DNA of 64,000 nucleotides from positions 62,001 through 126,000 of the forward strand of contig NW_013654440.1 of NCBI RefSeq assembly GCF_000499385.1, given 5' to 3'. Position numbers and translations under genes: made by a program. Numbering within the stretch: position 1 is the first letter of the stretch; each line of letters begins with the position of its first letter. This document shows positions 49,101-61,100 of this stretch, one piece after another. The notes below the pieces were generated by a model, which saw only the letters and a list, made by a program, of their open reading frames with translations, ran no database searches and had not been told where the DNA came from. Source of the stretch: Eimeria necatrix (Eukaryota; Apicomplexa; Conoidasida; Eucoccidiorida; Eimeriidae).

Positions 49101-52100
49101 TAGGTACGGGCCATTGTGTAGATTGGCAACTCATGCCCGCGGAACAGGTAGTAGGTCACGAGGTAGCTGCCAGAAACACCAGCTTGGTAACCACCACTAC
49201 TACTTTCCAAGGTAGTGGTATGAATGCGACCAACTCATGTTAGAATTGTACACGCGTTTGACTAGGTAAGTGGCAGTGAGATTGAAACACATCCGGTCAT
49301 ATGTGGGTTCTGAAGACATTGAATGCTTAGTTGTGCTAACTCCACACATACACCAAAATTCGCAACATTATTTCGGTTAAGGCGCTTCAGCTGTGACAAA
49401 ATACTGCTCACCCTATTAAAATGCCGATCGGCAGTGCTCCTTCGAAGACCAATATGCAAGCCATATTATCTTAGGTAGTCAAAAACAGTCTTGTCAGTAT
49501 GTCTTGCGTTAGGTTGGCTCTAAAGGAGCTTTGCACACTTTTTACTGCTTAGATATAAAGCGGCTAAGCTGCCGCGGTAACTGCTATTTAAAACGAATGC
49601 TGATGAGCAGTATGCTCCAAATCATGCGCTTGCCGCCTTGCTACAAGTGAATTTTGCAGGTAGTGGGTTGATGTGGCAGTGCGAATGCGTTTGGCATTCT
49701 ATTATTCTGGGAGAATGGGAGGGTGATACGCTTGTACTGACTGCAGGAGTAGGATGGGCTCAAATACCTGCAAAGAAATTCATACAATCTAGCCAGTGCG
49801 TTCGGCTGTCGTATTCGCGCACAGTACAATTTCAGAGTCTCGCTGTCCTAGACTTCCGGGGTCTCTCCCGATACTCGTAATTAGATGCAGCAGGTGCGCG
49901 GTGCTTAACTACTGTGGAATTCTGCAGCAAGTGCGTTTGCTGCTCTACAATTGCGCGAAGTTCGGAATTTTTATCGAATGCAAGAATGCGTCGATTGCAG
50001 GATAGAGGATGTTTCTTTCGTGTTTTCAAATCTTTCAGGACGTGAGTTCAGAGGTCGCTTGGCTTACAGGCTCGCTTATCATTCTGAGGAGTCCATATGC
50101 TTTTCTTTCCCTGGCATCTGTTAGTATTTATTATGTAGCAGCATGTGGCATTTGGAATTGCATGAAAACAGGAAGTGCGTTTAGTTATTGTGTTTGGCGT
50201 GCTCAGGGTGGAACAGGCGTACCCTGCGACACCTGATATACCCAGGGCAACTGCATGTAAAAATTGAGGGGCGAAACATAAACAAAACGCCCTCCTTACC
50301 GCAATGATATGCAGGACGTGCGCCCGCTACTTTGAAACTGTGCACGCCTGGGGCCCATAAGCTGTTTTATCTGCCAACAGGACTAATAATTTTGGAACCT
50401 ACCTATCTGTGACTTCCGAAGCGACGGAATCATTTGTGCACTTGTGTAATACCGAAAATGAAATTTGCGCGGCTCAGGAAGTGCGCTTTGCTTTTGAAGG
50501 TGGGAAAGGCGTAGGAGCGTGGATTCTCTTCTTGCTGCAAGAGCGCACCAGGCATACATGTGGGGATAGCGGAGGTTTGAGCGTCTATAAACTTGCTCAT
50601 CGTGCTGTTTTAGTGCAACATTACGCAGCAAGTGAGTTTCGCGGCTTTGCAAACATAGAGCAAGCTTAAGTATTAATTATTCCATTTTGCAGACTGCAAA
50701 TGAAAGGAAAAGCGCGGTGCTTTGCATCTGCGTGACCTAGGCGGTACGTCTTTGTGCCTCCTAGATTATATCTGTTCCGTCAGACCTTGTGCTATTGCGC
50801 TGTAGCTGTCGTGTTTCATGGCCGGTGAAGGTAAAGCTATGCGGTGCTCAAGTGTATGTAATTGCTCCCAACATTACACAGGTGGTGCGCCTGCAGACGT
50901 CACTGGCGTGCTCATGCTGATGTTGCAGGTGGACGGTGTTCCGCAGCCCTCAACAAACGGGAAAACAAAGCACTGGAGTGCATTGTTTTGCGTTGAGTAG
51001 GCAGTGCGTTCGAAGCTACGGGCGCGTGTCAATGATTACAAAGTCTTAAGATCGTGCTGCTTTTATCATGCTAAGTATAGCCAGGAGAGTGGCTTTCGTG
51101 TGATGTACCGTACAGCTAGTACGTGCGACTATTTAACCCCTGGATCGGACTGGGCCCCAACTTTGATGTATGTCCAGACATCAACGAATAAAAATCAGAA
51201 AAGGCTTCCCATGTGACTTCCAGCAAGGCGCGTTTATCACATAGCTTGTATGTCTACTACTGTGTCGCGCAAACTAACGGAATGCGCATGATAGTGTTAG
51301 GTGATAGCTGCTCAGGGCGATCAAATTGGACAGCGTCACGTGGCCGTATCCTTTGCTGATGGATTCCGAGGTAAAGCTGGGCTTTTGATGCGGAGTGCCT
51401 GTGAAGAAGAGCTTAAAATTGTGCTACACAGGAAACTTGTCCACTGCGTAGAGAGTGCGCCTACCGGTGATTTGCAGTTACCAAACTTCCTTCATGCTGT
51501 TTTGGGCTTCCTGTCATCAATGAATGAGGGCAATGCTTTTCCAACAAACGAAAAGAGAGTGCGGCTTGTTGGCCCATATTGGGGTGTCACGGCGTCACCA
51601 GGCACAGGAAGTGCCCAAAGTACTGTAGCTATAGTTTGCCGTCCTGTTCGGCCTCTTATGATGGCCATTCATTGAATGGAGGAACTCTCTTCTTGTTGGA
51701 GCAGAGAGGAAGACGGAGTGGCGAAGCCCAAACTGCCTCGGAGGTGCGTTTTAACTGATATTGCGGATATAGTCTTGCCACGTGTTGCAGGCAGTGCGTT
51801 TGTCACTTAGACCTGCAAGCTGTTGTGAAGTGTTTGCTGCCTTGTGCAGCACCGATGGTTAAGAGGAAGAAAGCCATTAACCGCTCCACAACTATATGCA
51901 CACAAAAGTCATAGGGGCTCTGCGCTACTGGATGACACTGCTATGAGCAAGCATTGCTGGACCCTGGATTATTCTGTGTGTTGCGTTGTAGAGCACGAAG
52001 TCTATTATGCTTGTTTTTTTTACAATGTGTAATAACAGTGTAACAACATAAGTGGCCACAGACGTTTGGGGGGCTTGCGCCGCATAGGCAGTGTGTTACG

Positions 52101-55100
52101 CCGTACTGCAGTTCTTCTGCCCTTGTAGATTGCTTGGCGATCCTTGCTTATGGAACGTATAGTGAAGTAGGCATTCATGTTGATTAGGTGCAACAAAGAA
52201 CAACCGCGTATGCGCAGGCAGTATGTTCTTTCCTGGCCCTATTTGGTCGTACCGGTTAGCAAGTCCATTTATGCATGTTTTTGACACCGTCGGCCTAGTA
52301 AAGCGGACTTTAGAAGCGATGAGCTATGTCCTGCACAGGTCGTGCGTTTCCCACATCGTCTTCACACGCAACATTCAGCCTCTAAACTGCAGAGTGCAGC
52401 TGACCAAACTGCTTTAAAACGTGCAGCTGCCGTGAAGAACTGCAGCAAATAGGGTGTTCCACTCCTGCATTCTGTAGCGTGAAATCATCTTCTCAGTCTT
52501 TAAAAATGGCAGGGAGTGCGCTGGGTGCTACTGCTTTCATTCGCGACGCATTACAGCTTCGTATATTAGAACGCAACGGAACAGCCGTCTTCTTGGCAGC
52601 ATGGGTAAAGTACAGGAATATGTTTGCACAAGCAGACGTTGGGAATTTGACAAATCCAGTATGACCCATTTGCTCGGATAATCCAACGAGCTTTTGCACT
52701 CCTTAGGGAGTAAGCTGCTAGGTCGCAGCAGTTGTTGCGTTTGGCGAAAAGGACCAAGAAATATTTGGAGCACATCAGTACAAACGTTCTGTGGCAGGTG
52801 CCGATTTGTCCACAGACTCTTCAGTCCGTATCAACTTACGTGGCAGAGTTCAGCGTGTTAAAAGTACTGTGGCGCAGGAAGTGAGTTGGATTCCTGGAGC
52901 ACAAAACGGCCCATGAACGCTTGTGAAATCTGGCAGCCCGAATAGTCCAAAATGCATAAATAAAATGTGGCCCCGCACTTCATTAGGTTCTATCCTGAAA
53001 CGCGCTGCAAATAGAGAGTGTTTAGGTATGATGCATCCTCTTTAGGCAGTACGGTAGCACTGGAGCCGGTGAACTGCACGGTGCTTTAAGATGCAGCTAG
53101 CCGCATATAGCTGCGGTGGCATCAAAACATGAAGCCTTTTCAGTAGAGGCCCGAATGCTCATAGGCCGCCACACCGCGCAGGCAGTAAACTGATTACCTG
53201 TTAGCATCTGCATATCATTTATCATAAGCAGATACTCATATGATGTTCCGCGGTTCGTTCAGGAAGGCTGCCACGGGAGGTACTAGCAGTGGTCAGCGAG
53301 CAAATTACGTCGATCCCGCAGCTAGTGTGTTTGTTAGCGACGTTACACTTACTGCGGTATATCGGAGAGAACATAGGGTATATACGTACTCTGAGGGTTT
53401 GAAGTTGTAAAGATGCCTGTAAATGCAGAGCTTTAGGTGAGCAATACAGTTGGTGCGTTATCTTCTAGTAACCCAGCTGGAAAGCCTTGGGTAGTGAGAG
53501 ACCAGCGAGAATGATGATTTGCGCATTAGTCGATGCTGTCCTGCTACGCGTAGGAGCCTTAACTCGCTCCATGGTGCATTGTACAATCTGCCTAGACTCA
53601 CGCTGGAAAGTCGGTCTTTCGTGTTCGGGAAGCTTTGTTGCCAGCCTTATCTTTTAGCGGAAAATTAATTGGCTTATCATCTGGGATTTTTAGCTTGTAC
53701 GTTATCGTGCCTTGGCATCAGAATACCCCTCAACATTAGTAAGGTACTTTTTCCCCTGGAGAACTCGGTGTATGTCGATGCAGTAGTTACTGGAGATTTT
53801 GGTCGATACTTGGTGACGATAGCGAGTGTGTCACGTGCACAGAATCTTGTAGGAGTTTTTGCGTTGTCCAGTGCACTCTTCCTCCGAGCGTCGCTGACTC
53901 TTTCACAGAATGCGTCATTAAGCAGGCCATTCAGTGTTTGATGGCAAACTGGCACTACATATTAAGAGCCGTTGAAAAGTGATTTGCGATTACTTGAAGT
54001 TTCATTTCTTGGGACTACGTACTAAACAAGCGTGGCACCCAACGTTATTCGGTTGTTCTGCCTGCCAGGGAGTGCGTCTGCGTAAACATGCTTGAGAACC
54101 GATGACAAGGCAACTTTCAGAGCGCCTAGGCGCTGCGCCGTGCGAAAAAGTGTGATTGATGATGGCCATGGGCATTTAGCATGCTTTGCATGAACCGCTA
54201 TGAGTCAGCGGTGCTAAGTCGTAATGCTGTAGACAGGCTGTTCGAAGATTTCCTGTTAGGAAGGCGTGATAGTTTGATATTATAGAAACATTTGCCAAAA
54301 GTGAAATCGCTTACTGATGCAGTGTGAAGCTTCGCAGTCTCCCGTGATTCGGCAACAGAATGTGAGCTCTTCCTAAGTCATTGCAGAATTAACCGGATAT
54401 CCTGTTCTTTTCAAATAGAATTGAAACTTTGTTTATACTGAAACGCGCTTCGCGCAACATGAATGGAACAGCGTGTATGTGCATTGTCCTTACGAGAGTT
54501 TTCTACAAGGATCGGCTGTGAATCTAGCTGATGTTTGGCTGACAAACCAATGTTGCACCTGTGCAAGGATCCACTACTACATTTGCTCTTGATGTTTCAG
54601 GGGTACTCGGCATTGCGGCACGGATGCAACTATGATTATTGTCTGCTCTGGCGTCGAAAACTTAAAAATTATTGAAGCTTCCCTGGCCTCCAGAAGTCTC
54701 GGAAGACTATTGTTTGTGGAAATTTAGCTCCGTGTCGCTGAGAGTTAGTACCTGGAGGATGAGCTGCTTCCTGCATGCAGCGTGTAAGGGTAGAACTGAG
54801 CTAGCAATGCACACCAAGCGTCAAATACGCAAGCGTCGAAACCGCACACGTTGGCATCGGAGGTAATCGTACTTTGCGATATGTTGGGAGGCTTTCAGAA
54901 GGAAATACTGCACAGGGTTTGCCAAACGAAAACGTTAGTGCAGTGACTGTCACCAGTCTGCTCTTGGGAAAGTGCATCTTATTATATGTTGTACCATAAA
55001 AGCGGTATTTTTAGGTAACCCGCAAATGCGAAGTCCATTACGTTATGGAACACGTGTAGGCCTACTACCTTACATTTCTGAGGATTATGCACTTTTTAGG

Positions 55101-58100
55101 TGGGGCGCATATGTGCTTGCGTCAGAGAATAAGAAAGCATGCGCAGTCCAAGGTTCTTACATTTTGGAAGAAAGCGAAGCCACTTGCCTGAAAATTGTTC
55201 CAGGTGTGACTTTATGCTCTCCGCGTTTTAGATCACGCACCACCCCAGCGTTGAAAATAGTTGAAAGATGTTACTGCTCTCCCAAGGGTATCTTATTGCT
55301 CAGTCAGTGCGTTTGGCAGCGTTTGCTTCTTGCACGTGTCAGTGGCAGCGCTGCGCTTAGGTTCCATTCTGGATGAAAACTTGATACGTCTCTGCCTGCA
55401 CTCCACTTTTCCAAAGCGCAAGGTGTGCATGAAAGCAACTACGACAACGCCTCATGGGTTTAGGGAGTGAAACATCAATTCAGACGAGGCGATGCCAGAA
55501 TTGTGCCATTCTTGGTTGCAAGGTACGCTGCCAGTCAATGTGTTGAAGCATAGGCAAACCAGACGCATCACGGCTCAGCACACGTTCATGTCGGTCTTCA
55601 GAAGGGCGTCCGTAGTCAGGCCGTCTGCTTTCACAAGCTTTTATATCCTGCAAATCAGTCAGTGAGTTGAAGCACAGATGAGCCATTTGTCAGGACGTGC
55701 GTGTTGCAGTGTCTCTGACTGTATTTGCTTTTCATCGGCCACGCTTCGTTAACTCTGAACTTTGTCGTGTGTGCTTGCATTATGCAGCCAGTAAGCCCCC
55801 TGCAAGGGAATAGTTTTTTGGCGAACGTAGAAGAAAACGCCACTGGCGCGGATGCGAAGAAACTAACAACAGAATGCCACTAGCTGCAAATCTGTGGGCA
55901 ACTAACTGAGTACGACTTAATGAATGCAGGAAGTGCGCTCACTGCAGCGAGGGTGACAATTTTTGATGTTTTGCTCTCGGTGCTGAGGCACTGGAAAGCC
56001 AGGCAAACAAGTATACTGCTAATGCGAATTTGAGCACAGCTAGGAGTAAGAACGCCTCCCTGGCGAAGCTTCACACATGGCGAGCATAAACTTTAGGCAT
56101 GGCTTTAGCTACCAAAGCTAATAGTTCTGCCGCAAAATCACCACGACGCAACTTGGTCTGCAGTTGCGCGTGGTGCTTGGCCAGTTCGTGGGTTCACCAC
56201 TTTTCCCACAGCCTTTCATGCAAATGCATGGGCCAGTGCAAGAGATTCAAGATAGACTGGAAATGGAATCAAGCGAAGCAATGCGGTAGCACTTAAAAGG
56301 CCTAGGGCACAACAAGATACATAGTAAAAATGAAATCCACTTTGGCGACGATCAGGGAGGTGTGGTACGGCTATTTGTAACTTGAAAGGGACGTTAGTGC
56401 GTTTCTTAACAGCTTGTACGTGGGGGATGCAGTTGCGTAGCCTTGGTGGTCGTTCCGAGGTTGAAAATCCCTTCCTCGATACAGTTGTTAGTGGCATGAG
56501 ACAGAAAATATTTTTCAAAGTCATCAGTTGCTCTCGGCACATTCCGATAAAATGAATGAACCACTGGGCTTCAATTGATCACAAACACTAAAAAGAGTTG
56601 AAGCATCTGTTACTGACTAAACGGAGTGAAGCTGAGAGGCAACTGAAATTCTGGGATGTGCTTGCACTTTGAGAACTGCCATGTAATAATAAAGAATTCC
56701 TATACTTGAGGACAGCCAGTAAGCCGACAAGATTGCAAACTTGGTAAAGCTGATGCTGTCTTTCCTGGAAGCCTAATGTCCCATGATGGAGCTCGCCACA
56801 CGGGAAGGATATTGAAGGTAAAGGCAGAAGCGCTCCGCTGCCGAAGGATATTGCTCAAGGGAAACAACGAATAGTACTGTGAAGATAGAAATGATGAATT
56901 GCTCAGGCTTCTTTCTGTGTCAGCCTGTACGTGTGCAGAAGGTGGTGTGCCGGTACTCAGGAAAGAAATGTTTGGTGTGTTCCATCCACAGGGCCCCCAT
57001 CGTATTCTTCTTGCTTTTTCGTTGAGGCTCATTTACATATATCATTAAGTGCTTGAGGCTCTCAGAGAGAAATAGATGAATGCATTTTTGTACTTGTGAA
57101 CAGGAAGTATGAAGACAGCACTCAAGCCTGCTTCAGTTGAAGGCATCCTCTATGAAAAGCTAGTGACCTATCGTGGATATCATCAGGGAAGGACACCGAA
57201 GTTGAAAACGTGAATGTTCAGCTTTCAAAATAGCTTACTTTATAGTACATAAAAGTATTTTTGTGCCTTTTTTGCTGTACTAGGGAGTGAGCATGCAGAA
57301 ATTCGATGCACCTGGAATCCAGGGAAGCAACGTCCGGCGAGCTCCATCCATACGATGCCGACATATATATATGTAAACTAAGTTCAACGCATGAACTCAC
57401 CCCTTGTCGGAGAGGGGCCCACACATTCGACATCAACAGTGCAGCTCGGAATTAACGGCACAGTATGAAGTCCTGCCAGCATAATGCATTTTTGTAGATG
57501 ACACAAATTGTTGGTGCGTACTCTTTAAACGTGTAACCATGTCAATTTGCGGTTCAACGAGAGGGGACCTGCTAGTTTGATGCCTTGGAGCATCCTCGAA
57601 CAAACAGGTAATTTTACAGGCGTCCTCACATTCCCCACACACTCGTCTTCACACTGCTTTAGGTCTGCAGAACTGGAGGACACAGGCATTGTGGCCTCAC
57701 GAAAGTGGTGCCTGACTGGTCTGCTTTTCGCAGTCCAATCTGATACTACTTTCGTGCAGCACATGTCCACCCTCCGGATTGGAAGGTTCGCTGGCGATTC
57801 GGCTTGCGATCAGTCTACACCCTGTCTCAGATTTAGAGAAAGAGTTCTGGTTTGACAGGTCCGCTTATTTATCACCATCATGTTCAGCTGCCATTTTGGA
57901 AGGCAATATCAGCGTCGCTTCAATTGCTGACGAGTGTCCCGGGAGCTTCTGAATTTGAGCAACAAAAAATGGCGATATGCTCGGTCATGAATGGATGCTA
58001 CTGCTTCTTACTGTATGCTCGCATGCATATGGATTTTAAATTAGTGGCTTTCTGTCTCCTTTTACTGCGTGGAAACAGTTTCATGTGTATGTGTTCACAC

Positions 58101-61100
58101 TGAGCGAATCGAATAGCCTAGCAACTTCCCATGCCGTTGAGCCTGCAATGCACAGTCACTAAGCTTTTTTCAGAGAAACGCCTCTAATTCGAAGGAGCTT
58201 TTGTAAGTTGGCCCAGAATTTTCCCCTGTTTTCGCCGGGCTCCCTTGTGTGCAGCCAGAATAGGGGATGTTTCATAAGTGCAGCGCCGCGGCATGCCGCA
58301 CTAGCCAGTGCGTGGACCTATTTAAACATTTTGATAGATTTTTTTGATGATTTAAGGCCGCCGCCCTGAAAATAGAGAGTTGCCCAATGATCACATGACG
58401 TTAAACTGCGTGGAGTTGGGTCGACCTCAATGGAACATTCCAAGCGCCTTACTGGGCTGGTGCAAAGCATTCTAATCGGCTTAATTTTGCCGCGTAGAAG
58501 TTAGAACGTGGCGCGTTTTGCAAGGAATCGGCTTAAATCAGCCTGTATGTTTTCTAGTTTGTTGCAGATATACGTGGATACTTCCGCTTCACAAAACAGT
58601 TTCCGATCGCAATTTTCCACGCCTTCGCTTTTCTGTGCACTGCAGGAATTAGAGATTACCCTTTAATTGGACGCCATGGCAAATAGAAAGTTTTTGTGGC
58701 CTATATATACATGTCTTATTACTTCAAGCAGGCGAAGTTGGAAAAATTGACTCTACTTTTTAGAAGACTTTTACTCACATTAGCGTAAAGCGGAGGACGG
58801 TGATTTGGTCGCTTGAGCTGCTTCAGCGAAACTACCAGTACACTATTGTCACATTGCTTTCCTTTGTAATAGCGAGTGCGTCTAGCCTTAATATCTTTTG
58901 CACCTGAGTAGCCTCCTTTCTTAAAAGTCTTCATTGAATGCCCTGCATCTTGCAAGCATCCTCTCTATTCAGGAGATACGCTTTTGTTTCATTCCATCTA
59001 GCACAGCACTGATTTAAGTCCCGCAACAGCCGTATCCCCTATTTAAAGTAGAATATTTTCAAAAACGGTCAATATTTTTGATATAAAATGAGGAACCCAT
59101 ACTGGTGATCCTAGTACAGTAATATATCCCGTAGTAAGGATCAAAGCGGGTCTTATTTTTATAGAAGAAGCAATAAAATTGAAAATAGGTAGTATTTTAG
59201 CTTGAGAGCCTTTCCACAAAGAACTGTCGGATCATTAGGTGTCAGTATTCACTTCTGAGTCATAAAATTTTACAACTAGAAAACTAGCGCTGTCTTTCTT
59301 CACGTGACGACGCCTTTTACAAATATTTATTACGTTTCATTACTTTGTTCTAATCTATCCAAAAATAATATATGTATAAACAAAATTTCAAACTATTTAA
59401 GCACGGAAGTGAAGAAATCAAGTATATGCGTTAGATTTCGCTTCTAATAGAACTTTTCTGAGCAGGAACGGAGGCTTTTGAGCAGAGGCGGGACGGCGGC
59501 GACAAGATATACAGGTAACCTTCCAGGAAATCACGAACTGTTTTCGCGTGGCTAAGGCGGTGCGTTTACCACACTTTCAAAGTTGCGAGTTTTTCCACGT
59601 TCAGGATTTTTTTTGTTTTAACCATGGTCCATGAGGCTTCCAACGGAGTGTGCTTAATGGCAGTCCCGCTTGACAATGAATGCAGAATGTGTGTTGCCGA
59701 CGAAAACTTCTTTTTCTGTCAGACTCTGTGGTGAAATCAGTTAGCAGAGCAGATCGTCACGTGAAGCACCTCTACTTGCGAGGATTCCGAAACCGAAGAA
59801 ATCTGGTAGTTCCACTCCTGTAGAGAGCAGCAAGGGATCTACTCAGCGCGGTTCGTAGTGACACCGCAGGACGTGCGTTTTCTTCGGCTCGCCTCTTGTC
59901 ATTGATAACGGAAAACACAAAAGCACGTTGCCGGGACGTTGCATGAGTTGTCAAGTGACCATCTACGGTGGTGCGGCGACCTATTTGTATGCTGATGAGG
60001 AAGCTGTATTCTAATATATGTGTCTCAGGCTGTGTGTTTCACCCGCACTTATCGCACCGATGGTCCTCCCTGTGTTAGGACACGACGCTGCTATAATTCC
60101 GTTTTGTGAGGTGGGCAGAAGACAGTGGAGACGTCGAGTGCTTTCGCTGACACGCCCAGGTAGTGCGTTTCATCCGTATCATGGCTCCAGCAGTAGCGCC
60201 GCAATTTGCCAGTGAATCCTAAACCCTAAACCCCAAACCCTAAACAGAAACTTTAGCAACGTTGGGGTTGCTTGACGTCGCGTTGCAGGACGTGCGTTAG
60301 CGTCCTGGCCATAGGTATGGCTTGGCACAGTATAAGTTCATATTTATAGTTGTGTGGCTTTTGCAGCCTCAACAGGAGCGAGGAAGACTCACGCATCGGC
60401 CGCAGCGGAACAGAAGTCAGGCAGAATAAGCGCAGTATTGTTTCAATTTGTCGCCCTGTGAGAGCCCTCCCACGGTTTCGGAAACCAACCTTCATTATTG
60501 ATTTTTTGGAGTGTAGCGGTCACAAAGATTTGGTTTTTGCCTTATATGCTACCCGCAGTTCCTCCTTGTGGTGATCGGCGACATTCTAGGCACTTTCGTT
60601 TAGTTGACGGGGAAGATGAATCGGTCTTCTTGCTCAGATGACTGTGGCTTTTCCTGAAGCATACGAGAAACAGCAAATATTTGGGCTGTATGCATTGGAA
60701 GAAACTGGATGATGGAATAGTTTTGGCTGGTGTCTTTTCGGTGTAGGCAGTAAGTGTCTGTTGCAATCTTATGTTTTACTTACACACTTCCGCATTATCT
60801 CCTTTTTTTTGCTCATGGGGCCGTCACCACAGCATTTGCGTTAAACAGCTTGTAAGGCTTCTTCCTTGGAAACGATTGCTGACCTAAGTACACTATCATA
60901 ATCTGTCTGTGGACACGAGTATCGCGAGAGAGACGTGTATTCACTGGTTTCTGCTGGAGAATTGTGAATGTCCAGAATTTGGGTGGGCTGATGAGTCATA
61001 GAGTGTACGTCTACGGTATTTTTATAGTGTAGTTTGCAAGAGGTGAACATTTTTGTGCGTTACGAGTAAGTGGCGCAGGCAGTGCGGACGGAATATGATG

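Noticed and set aside
51744..51750. GGAG|GTGCGT near 51744 as a micro-exon
   Set aside because: No AG lies three bases before the donor. It is either a zero-length GAG|GT site or chance.
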